A DNA stretch of 64,000 nt, from positions 186,001-250,000 of the forward strand of contig JAFKGQ010000009.1 of NCBI GenBank assembly GCA_017307755.1, given 5' to 3'. Shown piece by piece: positions 18,624 through 26,747 of the stretch. The stretch is from Chitinophagaceae bacterium (lineage in GTDB: Bacteria > Bacteroidota > Bacteroidia > Chitinophagales > Chitinophagaceae). The stretch's first letter is position 1. Each line of letters begins with the position of its first letter. The translations under genes and the position numbers were made by a program. The notes under the pieces were generated by a model. The model was given only the letters and a program-made list of their open reading frames with translations. It was not told the origin of the DNA and did no database searches.

Positions 18624-19726
18624 TCCATCGGGGAAAGCCGGGGTTGCAAAGACGCAATTTTCTGCGACAGGGTTTGACGGGGGCGGCGGCTTGTCTGTTG
18701 GGGGGGAGGGCTGCGGCCGGCGTGGAGGCCGGCGTTGCGGCTGCTGATGGGATAGGGGGTAGTGTCCCCGGTGTCATTAAGCCTATCTCGGGGTCCTGGT
18801 TTGAATTTCAGCATCTGCTTCCGCAGGAAGGTGAGTATTGGGATCCTGCTTTAAAGGGTTTTTCGGCGCAGCAATGGAAGGATAAGGTCAGGGAGATGCG
18901 GGAGATCGGATTTCGTTACCTGGTGTTGCAGGAGATAGCCTTGAACGGCAAAACTTTTTATCCGTCCAAGCTGGCGCCAAAATTCCAGTTGGGTTGTGAG
19001 GACCCGCTGGAGGCCGTATTGTCGGCCGCCGATGCTGCGGACGTAAAATTTTTTATCGGCAATGATTTCTGGGATGATGTCCACAAGGGGGACTATCTGA
19101 TGAAGGACCCGTCTATTCGTAAGCTCCGGGCCAGAGCTATGGAGGAAGTGGCGGAGAAATATGGACATCACCCCAGCTTTTACGGTTGGTATTTTCCCAA
19201 TGAAGCGTACCTGATGCCCTATTTTGATGAGGCGTTTATTGACTATGTCAATGACTGCGCCAGGGTGGCGAAGACCCTGATGCCCGGCAGCGTCAACCTG
19301 ATAGCGCCATACAATATCAAGGTAGAGAAAAGCGATGAAAAATTTGTCCGGCAGCTGGAGCGGATGAATATAGAGATCATCGCCTACCAGGATGGTGTGG
19401 GAGTTGGTCATACCAAGCTTGGTGAACCGGCACGGTATTTCGAACATTTGTACCAGGCTCATCAGCAGGCGTCCCGCGCCAGGATATGGGCAGACATCGA
19501 GCTATTCTATTTTGAGGGGAAGACCCAAGGTAATCTTTTGCCGGCGGACTTTTCCCGTATCCTGCGGCAGATGGAGGATGTTTCTCCGTTTGTAGATAAG
19601 ATACTTTGTTATCAGTATCTCGGGCAGATGAATAAGCCCGGAACGACGGCCTATGCGGGGCATAGCGACCGTCGTTCGGTGAAACTTTATGAGCAGTATA
19701 GGGATTGGCTGGGGAGGAGGAAATAG
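18620..19726 (+). CDS. Tat-exported DUF4434-like (glycoside-hydrolase-like barrel) protein
   Basis: 368 residues from the ATG at 18620, which overlaps the GMC stop codon as ATGA, a sign of translational coupling. Residues 10-40 form a twin-arginine signal (LQRRNFLRQGLTGAAACLLGG). The mature part begins VIKPISGSWFEFQHL and continues with KDKVREMREIGFRYLVLQE, HPSFYGWYFPNEAYL and RARIWADIELFYFEGK, a pattern of beta-strand/alpha-helix units ending in acidic residues like TIM-barrel glycosidases of the DUF4434 type. The assignment is from remembered family appearance, not a search. The reaction is unknown; the close coupling to a GMC oxidoreductase suggests action on the same glycoside in the periplasm. 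Confidence 0.7.
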   Translation: MIHRGKPGLQRRNFLRQGLTGAAACLLGGRAAAGVEAGVAAADGIGGSVPGVIKPISGSWFEFQHLLPQEGEYWDPALKGFSAQQWKDKVREMREIGFRYLVLQEIALNGKTFYPSKLAPKFQLGCEDPLEAVLSAADAADVKFFIGNDFWDDVHKGDYLMKDPSIRKLRARAMEEVAEKYGHHPSFYGWYFPNEAYLMPYFDEAFIDYVNDCARVAKTLMPGSVNLIAPYNIKVEKSDEKFVRQLERMNIEIIAYQDGVGVGHTKLGEPARYFEHLYQAHQQASRARIWADIELFYFEGKTQGNLLPADFSRILRQMEDVSPFVDKILCYQYLGQMNKPGTTAYAGHSDRRSVKLYEQYRDWLGRRK

Positions 19727-19766
19727 ATTTTAGAATGATGGCCGAAAAGGCAGATATGGGGACGGT

Positions 19767-20996
19767 CTATTTTGCCTGAAATATATTATAAGGTTTTGAC
19801 ATCCCTGTCAGCCTTAATACTACTATCCCATGCGGGGGAACTTCAAAACTTACTTCTTTTTCAGTGGATGATGGATAGAGCTTGCTGCTCCACAAATCTT
19901 TCATGGTGTAACCTTTTGCCGCATCCAGCCCTATGCTGTCCACATTGAAGGCGATGGAAGATGTATTATCAGACCGGTTCAGCAGCGCAATAGCGACTTT
20001 CCCGCTGGTGGTAGAAATAAGCGGTTTGCCCCATACCTCCAAATCGCCCATGTCCTTTAACCTCCTGGCCTGGTAGACCAGCGGGTCCTGGTCTAATGCA
20101 ATTATTTCCTTGTTTGTCAATATTCCAATCGTCTGTTTAGACATATTGCGCAGATCATTACCGGCAAGCAGTGGAGAGGTCATCATACACCACATGGAAA
20201 AATGTGTTTTGTCCTCTTCATATGTCATACCACGGCCTACCTGCAGCATGTCCATATCGTTGACATGACCGGGACCTGCATATTTCCAAAGGTCGGCATT
20301 CAGATCAATGATATGCAGGATCGATTCGAACTTGTTGCTGATGTCGCCTGAAATGCGCCATGAGTCTGCAACGGTTGTTGCCCATTTCCCGGGGAATTGC
20401 CAACGGCAAATATTATAGACGGCTGACGGCTTTATCCTTCTTATTTCATTGCTGATCTCTGTGTAACGAACTTGTTCGTCCAGGCCCAAGCCATCGCCGC
20501 CGCACCAGTCTACTTTTATAAAATCGTATCCCCATTTGTTGAGTATCATGTCCAGGTCCTGCACATCATGTCCGTAGAGACCGGAGCCTGCTCCTGTAGT
20601 ATCCTTGTTATACATGCTGCCGCAGGTATTAATGCCTGCATCGCTGTACAAACCCGCTTTCAGGCCTTTGGCGTGAATATAATCGGAGACGGACTTCATG
20701 CCATTGGGAAATCGTGTTCTATGGCATTTAAGATTACCTTTTTCATCGCGGCCCCCAAAGTATCCGTCATCTATATTTACATATGTATATCCGGCGCTTT
20801 TCATTCCCGTGGATACCATAAAATCGGCCTGTTCCTTTATAAGCTTCCCGGAGATGTTTGTATAGAAGTGATTCCAACTGGACCAGCCCATGACAGGCGT
20901 TAGCGGCCGGTAGGTTTTTTTTGACACCTGGGCATCCAGCGTTACAGGGATTGAGATCAGATATAGGGCTACAACCAGAAATAGGGCCTTTTTCAT
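19767..20996 (-). CDS. GH27 alpha-galactosidase (or related alpha-galactopyranosidase/arabinopyranosidase)
   Basis: 409 residues with a Sec signal peptide (KKALFLVVALYLISIPVTLDA), hence periplasmic or surface-exposed. GH27 hallmarks: PVMGWSSWNHF (34-44), NIDDGYF (74-80), the nucleophile Asp163 in FIKVDWCGGDG and the acid/base Asp218 in SWRISGDI. The catalytic barrel is followed by the usual C-terminal antiparallel beta domain. The enzyme releases terminal alpha-linked galactose (or beta-L-arabinopyranose) from oligo- or polysaccharides. It is on the opposite strand to the preceding operon and is a single gene. It could supply galactose-containing substrates together with the GH42 locus at 24810-34640, which is an inference from substrate chemistry only. 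Confidence 0.94.
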   Translation of the reverse strand: MKKALFLVVALYLISIPVTLDAQVSKKTYRPLTPVMGWSSWNHFYTNISGKLIKEQADFMVSTGMKSAGYTYVNIDDGYFGGRDEKGNLKCHRTRFPNGMKSVSDYIHAKGLKAGLYSDAGINTCGSMYNKDTTGAGSGLYGHDVQDLDMILNKWGYDFIKVDWCGGDGLGLDEQVRYTEISNEIRRIKPSAVYNICRWQFPGKWATTVADSWRISGDISNKFESILHIIDLNADLWKYAGPGHVNDMDMLQVGRGMTYEEDKTHFSMWCMMTSPLLAGNDLRNMSKQTIGILTNKEIIALDQDPLVYQARRLKDMGDLEVWGKPLISTTSGKVAIALLNRSDNTSSIAFNVDSIGLDAAKGYTMKDLWSSKLYPSSTEKEVSFEVPPHGIVVLRLTGMSKPYNIFQAK

Positions 20997-21066
20997 TGTA
21001 AACGGGGATAAGACACCAAATTAAATGATTTTTTGATTAGCCAGGTATCAGGACCTGCGTATACTA

Positions 21067-21366
21067 CTATTTTTTGGGTTTGTTTTTGAGTTCGGCCTTT
21101 TTTAAGTATACCTTTTTACCACGCCCGTCTACATAATAGTAATGTGAATTTTTGTCGATATAGATCGTCTGGCCTTCGGGTCCCACTTTTGATTTATATT
21201 TTTTGTCTTTGACTGCGGAGACGCCGCTTACGGCGACGTGGGCAGTGGCGTTACCGGCTTTGTTAAGGGCGGCGCCTACCTTGCCTCTTTTGGTGCTGTC
21301 CTTTTGGGACATGGCCTGGATAGACAGGCAGGATGCAAATAGGAGGAGAAAAGCTAATTTCTTCAT
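21067..21366 (-). CDS. Small secreted basic protein, possible PBCV-type basic adaptor motif
   Basis: 99 residues from the ATG at 21366; longer in-frame starts precede a clear signal peptide (KKLAFLLLFASCLSIQAMS). The mature protein is lysine-rich, with an N-terminal segment containing ALNKAGNATAHVAVSG and a C-terminal motif IYIDKNSHYYYVDGRGKKVYL. That Gly-Tyr-Tyr-x-Gly-Lys-Lys pattern resembles the short basic adaptor motif seen in many small Bacteroidota secreted proteins. Function unknown. It lies between GH27 and a regulator gene on the other strand. Confidence 0.7.
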   Translation of the reverse strand: MKKLAFLLLFASCLSIQAMSQKDSTKRGKVGAALNKAGNATAHVAVSGVSAVKDKKYKSKVGPEGQTIYIDKNSHYYYVDGRGKKVYLKKAELKNKPKK

Positions 21367-21512
21367 TTTGATGAGTTTAATAGGTTTTGCCGGGGGTGAA
21401 GAAGCCGGGTAAAGGGGAGTCCGCAAAAGCTGTGCCGGGGAGCGGTGGAAAGTGCGGATATGCAAACGGATCTTATCAGCAAGTGAGGATTGTGGATGAT
21501 CCCCATCATTTG

Positions 21513-21530
21513 GTTCTCTTTGTAAAGAAC
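21513..21530 (+). promoter_or_regulatory. Operator copy 1 (GTTCT-N8-AGAAC) over the regulator promoter
   Basis: Perfect 5-bp inverted repeat GTTCT-N8-AGAAC, with the same flanks (TGGTTCT on the left, AGAACTAAAAA on the right) as copy 2 at 22035-22052. It covers the -33 box of the regulator's own promoter. Autorepression by the adjacent GbsR/MarR-like protein is inferred. Confidence 0.65.
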
Positions 21531-21549
21531 TAAAAAGTCCTTATTTTTG
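21519..21549 (+). promoter_or_regulatory. Bacteroidota-type promoter of the GbsR/MarR-like gene
   Basis: TTTG at 21519-21522, a 19-nt spacer, and TATTTTTG at 21542-21549 match the Bacteroidota housekeeping promoter (-33 TTTG, -7 TAnnTTTG). It lies 17 bp before the start codon at 21567. The -33 box is inside the palindromic operator at 21513-21530, so binding there would block the polymerase. Confidence 0.75.
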
Positions 21550-21566
21550 GGTGAGAGATCTAGTCA

Positions 21567-22016
21567 ATGGAAGAATACAGAGTAAAAATTGAAGAGCATG
21601 CAGGGACGATGGAGAAATTGGGGCTATCGCCGGTAGCCGCCAGGGTGTATGTTTACCTTTTTTTCTGTCCTGACCATGAAGCTTCGTTTGACGAAATAAT
21701 ACAGTTTTTCGACGTAAGTAAAAGCGCCATCTCCAATGCCTTAAAGTATCTGGCGCTGGTGGATATGATAGAGGCCAGGACGAAGCACGGCCGCCGGAAG
21801 AGGTATTTCTCTCTGCGGCTGGATAATATGATGTCCGCCAGTCTGGCTGTATCCAAGTTCGAGATACTGAAAAATATGCTTACTGATATCCGGACAACCC
21901 GTAAAAAGAAGGATGCTTTTGCGAAGGACCTTCAGGATATCGTCGACTTTTTTAATCTGCTCATCACGGAATTTCCGGTGTTGCTGGAGAAATGGAAGAA
22001 GAATACCAAAGCGTAA
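21567..22016 (+). CDS. GbsR/MarR-like winged-helix transcriptional regulator
   Basis: 149 residues. A winged helix-turn-helix fills about 15-85: LSPVAARVYVYLFFCP, then SFDEIIQFFDVSKSAISNALKYL as recognition unit, then RRKRYFSL as wing. The C-terminal helical part (FAKDLQDIVDFFNLLITEFPVLL) resembles the dimerisation region of GbsR-type MarR proteins. Two copies of a palindrome, GTTCT-N8-AGAAC, lie before this gene and before the methyltransferase gene 50 bp downstream, so it is probably an autoregulator controlling a two-gene unit. The inducer is unknown; GbsR relatives respond to choline, but nothing here points to choline. Confidence 0.85.
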   Translation: MEEYRVKIEEHAGTMEKLGLSPVAARVYVYLFFCPDHEASFDEIIQFFDVSKSAISNALKYLALVDMIEARTKHGRRKRYFSLRLDNMMSASLAVSKFEILKNMLTDIRTTRKKKDAFAKDLQDIVDFFNLLITEFPVLLEKWKKNTKA

Positions 22017-22034
22017 TTTTTTTTGACTCAAATG

Positions 22035-22052
22035 GTTCTTTTTGTTGAGAAC
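22035..22052 (+). promoter_or_regulatory. Operator copy 2 (GTTCT-N8-AGAAC) before the methyltransferase gene
   Basis: Same palindrome and flanks as copy 1 (TGGTTCTTTTTGTTGAG followed by AACTAAAAA), placed 14 bp before the ATG at 22067. No good -7 box fits downstream of it, so it may act by blocking elongation, or a weaker promoter lies just upstream. Confidence 0.6.
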
Positions 22053-22066
22053 TAAAAATACAAACT

Positions 22067-22744
22067 ATGAATTCTATCGGTCCGAAAGCGTTGAAGCGTT
22101 GTTTTTTCTTTGCGTTATTTCTTGGCGTGCTGATCTTTCTGCCCGCACGGACCCTGGCTTACTGGCAGGGTTGGTGTTTTTTTGTCATTATGATCAGTTG
22201 TTGTTATGCAGCAACGATCTATTTCCTGAAGAAAGATCCTGCATTGGTTTCCCGCAGATTGAATGCGGGGCCGATATATGAGAAAGAGCCCCGGCAAAAG
22301 ATCATTCAATCCATAACGGGCACCCTGGTCCTGGCGCAATACGTAGGCGGGGCCTGGGATTATCATATCCATGGTTCCTCAGTGCCTGCGACGTTGGTGG
22401 TGATCGCCGATCTGGGGATATTTACAGGTTTTTACGTCATATTCCTCACGCTCCGGGAAAATGGATTTGCTTCCGCCATCGTGGAAGTGGATAGGGGACA
22501 GCGGGTTATTTCTTCGGGGCCTTATGCCCGGGTACGTCATCCGATGTATAGCGGTGCTATCCTGCTCTTTGTCTTTACACCTCTGGCCCTGTCCTCATGG
22601 TGGGCGCTGATCCCGGGCGGTCTTCTTATTGCGGCTGTTATCTGGCGATTGCTGGATGAAGAACAGTTTTTAAGGAGGAACCTTGATGGGTATGAGGCCT
22701 ATTATCAACGTGTACGTTACAGACTGGTACCGGGTGTCTGGTGA
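22067..22744 (+). CDS. Isoprenylcysteine-methyltransferase-like (ICMT/PEMT) integral membrane protein
   Basis: 225 residues with about five hydrophobic helices (for example LFLGVLIFLPARTLAYW and IGIF-like segments near 105-125). The C-terminal third has the methyltransferase signature: VISSGPYARVRHPMYSG, then DEEQFLRRNLDGYEAYYQRVRYRLVPGVW-type ending, as in ICMT/phospholipid methyltransferase families. Such enzymes use S-adenosylmethionine at the membrane face; bacterial substrates are mostly unknown lipids or small molecules. It follows the GbsR/MarR-like regulator and shares its operator. Confidence 0.85.
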   Translation: MNSIGPKALKRCFFFALFLGVLIFLPARTLAYWQGWCFFVIMISCCYAATIYFLKKDPALVSRRLNAGPIYEKEPRQKIIQSITGTLVLAQYVGGAWDYHIHGSSVPATLVVIADLGIFTGFYVIFLTLRENGFASAIVEVDRGQRVISSGPYARVRHPMYSGAILLFVFTPLALSSWWALIPGGLLIAAVIWRLLDEEQFLRRNLDGYEAYYQRVRYRLVPGVW

Positions 22745-22875
22745 TGGCGGGAGGTATCCATTTTGCCGTAAGGCCGACAGATGAGCCATTCAGACAAGTA
22801 AATTGAGCCGTAAAGGAAATCGGCCACGGGGTGTATCTGCTGATCTTTGTGAGGTCAATTTATAAAATAACAACA

Positions 22876-23847
22876 ATGACGACAATAACAAAGATAGCTC
22901 TGGGTAAAAATGGTCCACTTGTATCAAAACTCGGATTAGGCTGTATGCGCATGTCATCCGTCTGGGGAAGCCGGGCAAATGACGAAAGCGAAAGTGTCGC
23001 TACTATTCAGATGGCATTGGACAACGGCATCAATTTCCTGAATACCGGAGATTTTTACGGCAGCGGCCATAACGAACTGCTTGTAGGCAAAGCCATCAAC
23101 GGCAGGAGGGATGACGCCTTTATAAGCGTCAAGTTTGGCGGCATCATCTACGGCGGTAAATTTCTCGGACTGGACCTGCGTCCTGTAGCCATTAAGAATT
23201 TCATCAACTATTCCCTGGTGCGTTTGGGCGTCGAGACCATCGATCTTTATCAGCCGTGCAGACTTGATAATAGTGTTCCCGTGGAAGATGTGATTGGAAC
23301 TGTCGCCGACCTGATAAAAGAAGGGAAGGTGCGTTACCTGGGCGTGTCGGAGATCACCGCAGAGCAACTGCGCAAGGCCCATAGCGTATATCCTGTAACT
23401 GCATTGGAAATAGGCTATTCATTGGCCGATCGCCAGATAGAAAGCGGTCTTCTTCCAACGGCGAAAGAACTGGGTATCGGGGTTGTAGCCTTTGCCAATA
23501 CGGCCGAAGGGTTACTTACCGGTGAGATGAAAGCGCCCCTTGCGGCGGATGACTACCACAATCATTTCTCGCGTTTTCAAGGAGAGAATCTGATAAAGAA
23601 CCTGGAGAAGGTGGAAGTACTAAAGCAAATGGCAAAAGAAAAGGGATACACGCCGACCCAGCTGGCGATCGCCTGGGTGAACGCACAGGGCGATCATATC
23701 ATGCCATTGGTAAGCATGAGCCGGAGGTCGCGTCTGCCGGAAAATATACAAGCCATGGGGATCGTCTTTACTCCTGAAGAGATGAAGATCCTGAACACGC
23801 ATTTTTCGCCCGGCGCGATAGCCGGCGGCACGTACCTGCAGCGGTAG
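22876..23847 (+). CDS. Aldo/keto reductase family protein with altered catalytic tetrad
   Basis: 323 residues from the ATG at 22876; the frame opens upstream but homology starts at TTITKIALGKNGPLVSKLGLGCMRMS. The family barrel is clear (NHNEL-type loop, KFGGIIYG, IDLYQPCRLD, GKVRYLGVSE, VVAFANTAEGLLTG). The usual Asp-Tyr-Lys-His tetrad is modified: the Asp position reads Asn in FLNTGDFYG, Tyr and Lys (ISVKFGG) are kept, and the His position reads Pro in DLYQPCR. The last change is common in this branch, the Asn less so. It probably reduces small aldehydes or ketones with NADPH. It is followed by an AraC-type regulator gene after 39 bp. Confidence 0.88.
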   Translation: MTTITKIALGKNGPLVSKLGLGCMRMSSVWGSRANDESESVATIQMALDNGINFLNTGDFYGSGHNELLVGKAINGRRDDAFISVKFGGIIYGGKFLGLDLRPVAIKNFINYSLVRLGVETIDLYQPCRLDNSVPVEDVIGTVADLIKEGKVRYLGVSEITAEQLRKAHSVYPVTALEIGYSLADRQIESGLLPTAKELGIGVVAFANTAEGLLTGEMKAPLAADDYHNHFSRFQGENLIKNLEKVEVLKQMAKEKGYTPTQLAIAWVNAQGDHIMPLVSMSRRSRLPENIQAMGIVFTPEEMKILNTHFSPGAIAGGTYLQR

Positions 23848-23886
23848 CGGGTTCTGGTAGTGGGCATTTTTTAATACCTTTATGTA

Positions 23887-24699
23887 GTGACGAATCCAAC
23901 TGAAATACTCCCGGGGGTTATCTTTTATTCTTTTCTCTCGACCATGCGAAAAGAGAAAGTCTGTTTCCTGGAGCACAATACCCTGGTCTTGCAGGTGTCA
24001 GGTCATTTTACATGGGATAGCGCCGGTCAAAGGATCTCGATGAGGCGGGGCGAAATGTTGCTGATACGGAAAAATCAATTGGGAGAAATTACCAAGATGC
24101 CGCTGGACGGTGAGGATTACCAGACTATTATCATTCGTCTGCAAGAAGACCTGCTCAGGAAGATCGCCCTGGAGGAGCAAATAGAAATAGGACAAAAATA
24201 CGCCGGTGTGCCCAATATCCTTATTCCCGGAAACGAGTTTCTGCATAGCTTTTTTCAATCCGTGCTCCCCTATGTTCGGCATCCGGAAGAAAAGATAACC
24301 AGTACGCTGGGCATACTAAAAGTAAAAGAGGCTGTACAATTACTATTGCATACCATGCCGGAGCTCAAGGCATTCCTATTCGACTTTTCCGAACCTTATA
24401 AGATCGATCTGGAAAAATTTATGCTCAGCAATTTTTATTTCAACGTCCCCGTTGAAAAATTTGCGCGACTTACGGGGAGAAGCCTTGCGGGGTTCAAGCG
24501 TGATTTTCAAAAAACATTTGGTAAGTCTCCCCGGCAGTGGTTACAGGAAAAACGGCTGACAGAGGCCCGCCACCTTATAGAAAAGAAAAATAAGAAACCA
24601 TCTGCGATCTATCTCGACTTAGGATTTGAAAGTCTCTCTCATTTCTCGCATTCTTTTAAGAAGAGGTTTGGCAAGGCGCCCACGGAATGGGTAGAGTAA
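23887..24699 (+). CDS. AraC-family transcriptional regulator
   Basis: 270 residues from the GTG at 23887. The ATG at 23944 is the other possible start, but the residues before it (EILPGVIFYSFLST) match the conserved N-terminal opening of this AraC group, so the GTG is preferred. The N-terminal cupin-like sensor (VLQVSGHFTWD, RRGEMLLIRKNQLGEI) is followed by the AraC DNA-binding domain at about 175-270, with NVPVEKFARLTGRSLAGFKR and DLGFESLSHFSHSFKKRFGKAPTEW as its two helix-turn-helix units. It may control the aldo/keto reductase gene upstream or itself. Confidence 0.9.
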   Translation: MTNPTEILPGVIFYSFLSTMRKEKVCFLEHNTLVLQVSGHFTWDSAGQRISMRRGEMLLIRKNQLGEITKMPLDGEDYQTIIIRLQEDLLRKIALEEQIEIGQKYAGVPNILIPGNEFLHSFFQSVLPYVRHPEEKITSTLGILKVKEAVQLLLHTMPELKAFLFDFSEPYKIDLEKFMLSNFYFNVPVEKFARLTGRSLAGFKRDFQKTFGKSPRQWLQEKRLTEARHLIEKKNKKPSAIYLDLGFESLSHFSHSFKKRFGKAPTEWVE

Positions 24700-24809
24700 G
24701 TAAAAATGATCGTCGGGATTGATAAAATGTCCAGGCCAAAATAAAAAAGGTGTCAAATTAAACAAAGTAAAAATATTTATCTTATTATTACGGCCCAATT
24801 AGTTTTATA

Positions 24810-25400
24810 TTGATTACCCGAACCCGATATAACGAAGAGTCTTCTTTGCTGGGATTGGTGGCGCAAGGAGACGAAATCGCTTTTGGAAAACTAATGCAGC
24901 AGTATGCGAACTTATTGGCTTCTCATATTTTCCGGCTTACCCACCACAGGGAACAAACGGAAGAAATTGTGCAGGATGTTTTTCTAAAGATCTGGCAAAC
25001 CCGCGAAAGTCTTGCCGAAGTCCGGAATTTCAGAACCTACCTCTATGTCATCTCCCGAAACCAGGCCATGAATGCCCTTCGCTCCCTGATCCGGGAGAAA
25101 AAAAGGCAGGAACAATGGGAGAAAACCAGCGATCATTTTCATGATGATGAGTCAATTGCCGATGAAGAACGACAATACAGCCTGGTGGAACAGGCTATTG
25201 CCCAACTTCCCGCCCAGCAACAAAAAGTCTGGCTCCTCAGCCGCCGTAACGGCATGAAATACAGTGAAATAGCTTGTTGTATGGAACTCTCCGAAGAAAC
25301 TGTCAAGAAATATATCCAGTATGCCAACCAGTCCATCATCCGCTATGTGGAAGATCATATCGGGCTGGCATTGTTAGGGCTTGTGGTTTGTCTCCAATAA
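24810..25400 (+). CDS. ECF RNA polymerase sigma factor (FecI-like)
   Basis: 196 residues. No ATG fits at the N-terminus; the start is probably the TTG at 24810, since the next Met is inside sigma region 2. Region 2 (FGKLMQQYANLLASHIFRLTHH...EEIVQDVFLKIW...FRTYLYVISRNQAMN) recognises the -10 element, and region 4 (IAQLPAQQQKVWLLSRRNGMKYSEIACCMELSEETVKKY) the -35 element. It sits 54 nt upstream of a FecR-type anti-sigma gene and a SusC with STN domain, the standard trans-envelope relay: glycan binding at SusC is passed to FecR and releases this sigma factor to transcribe the locus. Confidence 0.93.
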   Translation: MITRTRYNEESSLLGLVAQGDEIAFGKLMQQYANLLASHIFRLTHHREQTEEIVQDVFLKIWQTRESLAEVRNFRTYLYVISRNQAMNALRSLIREKKRQEQWEKTSDHFHDDESIADEERQYSLVEQAIAQLPAQQQKVWLLSRRNGMKYSEIACCMELSEETVKKYIQYANQSIIRYVEDHIGLALLGLVVCLQ

Positions 25401-25454
25401 AAAAATGCCGGGTGCATAGCCCCTTTTTCTGCTCGCTGGTGTCCTTTTGATAAT

Positions 25455-26618
25455 ATGGAAAGCAGCGAACAACAATGCAGGGAACTTTTCGACCGCTGGT
25501 ATCGACAACAGCTAACTGATGCAGAACTTCCAAAACTGTGGGAGTTGCTGGCGGAGGCCGACCAAAAAGGAATACTTGAACCAATGATGAGGGAGGCTTA
25601 TGAAACGCTACAAGCCGACCCCTTCTTTACAACCGACCGGATACGACAGTTATCCGATGCCATCACAGGTAGGAAGCATGCCAAGATCAGGTCTTTCCCG
25701 TGGCGGAAATGGATATCGGCCGCCTCAATTATCCTGGCCATCGGTATCGCAGGCAATTTTTTCTTTTCCGATAAAGGCAATCATAATACAGGCATCTCTG
25801 AAACCACCCCCGCTATACCACATGATGTTGGTGCACCGCAAGTCAATAGAGCAACTATCACGATGAGTAATGGCAAAACAGTGTACCTGGACAGCGTTAC
25901 AAACGGAACGGTATCCACTATCGGCACTGTACGATTGGTAAAGCTGGATGACGGCAAAATCGCCTACAATGGCTCAACTGCGGAACTTATATATAACACG
26001 CTTACAAATCCCAGAGGCAGCAAGGTGATTGATATGATGCTCGCTGATGGCAGCCGTGTTTGGTTGAATGCCGGCTCATCCATTACCTACCCGATAGCAT
26101 TTATCGGCAATGAACGTAAAGTATCTGTCACCGGCGAAGCCTATTTTGAAGTGACGCGAGATGCGGCAAGATCTTTCACTATTAATACAGGCAAGACGAT
26201 CGTACAGGTATTGGGCACTCACTTTAATGTAAATGCATACGACGATGAGGCGGATATTAAAGTAACCCTTTTGGAAGGAAGTGTGAAAGTAGTGAACGGA
26301 CAATCATCTTCGATCATGACACCGGGACAACAGGCGCAGGTTTCGGATCGGATAAAAATAATAAATGATGTGGCCCTGGAGCAAGTGATGGCATGGAAGA
26401 ACGGGTATTTCCCTTTAAAGAGCACGGATTTTTCGACACTGATGAGGCAGATTGCCCGTTGGTATGATGTTTCAATAGTGTATGAAGGTGAGAAACCTGA
26501 AAAAAAATTCGGAGGCTCCATCAGCCGTGATGTAAATCTTTCTACTGTCTTACAGGCCTTGAAGGAAAATGGGATCCGGAGTAAAATAGAAGGTAATAAA
26601 ATAATTATTATGGAATAA
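25455..26618 (+). CDS. FecR-family anti-sigma factor (transmembrane sensor)
   Basis: 387 residues. A short cytoplasmic anti-sigma region (1-78) precedes one membrane helix (about 80-100, WISAASIILAIGIAGNFFFS). The periplasmic part contains the FecR domain (LADGSRVWLNAGSSITYP, VSVTGEAYFEVTRDAARSF, TIVQVLGTHFNVNAYDDEADIKVTLLEGSV split over about 190-290) and a C-terminal DUF4974-type domain (about 320-387) that contacts the transporter's STN domain. It should hold the preceding ECF sigma factor inactive until the SusC at 26748 is engaged. Confidence 0.94.
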   Translation: MESSEQQCRELFDRWYRQQLTDAELPKLWELLAEADQKGILEPMMREAYETLQADPFFTTDRIRQLSDAITGRKHAKIRSFPWRKWISAASIILAIGIAGNFFFSDKGNHNTGISETTPAIPHDVGAPQVNRATITMSNGKTVYLDSVTNGTVSTIGTVRLVKLDDGKIAYNGSTAELIYNTLTNPRGSKVIDMMLADGSRVWLNAGSSITYPIAFIGNERKVSVTGEAYFEVTRDAARSFTINTGKTIVQVLGTHFNVNAYDDEADIKVTLLEGSVKVVNGQSSSIMTPGQQAQVSDRIKIINDVALEQVMAWKNGYFPLKSTDFSTLMRQIARWYDVSIVYEGEKPEKKFGGSISRDVNLSTVLQALKENGIRSKIEGNKIIIME

Positions 26619-26646
26619 AAACTCTTTGTGTTGGCCTGAATGAAAA

Positions 26647-26673
26647 CCGGGTAGTGTTACTAGCACTACCCGG
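26647..26673 (+). terminator. Stable hairpin between fecR-like and SusC genes
   Basis: CCGGGTAGTG at 26647-26656 pairs perfectly with CACTACCCGG at 26664-26673 around a 7-nt loop. It is not followed by a U run, so it may be a partial terminator, an mRNA 3'-end stabiliser, or a processing site that separates the low-level regulator mRNA from the abundant susCD mRNA. Confidence 0.5.
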
Positions 26674-26747
26674 CAAATAGCTTAGGTCAACCCGAATATA
26701 CAATCGCCTAAGACTGCTTATTGTTTAACCCAAACTAAAACAAAGTT

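Noticed and set aside
19740..19751. GGCCGAAAAGGC, possible extra copy of hairpin B
   Set aside because: Loop is GAAAA, not GAA, and neither the ACA hairpin nor the ATYATKAG-type tail is next to it.
23501..23510. GGCCGAAGG inside the aldo/keto reductase gene
   Set aside because: It lies within codons for a conserved segment and has no flanking hairpin A or tail; chance match.
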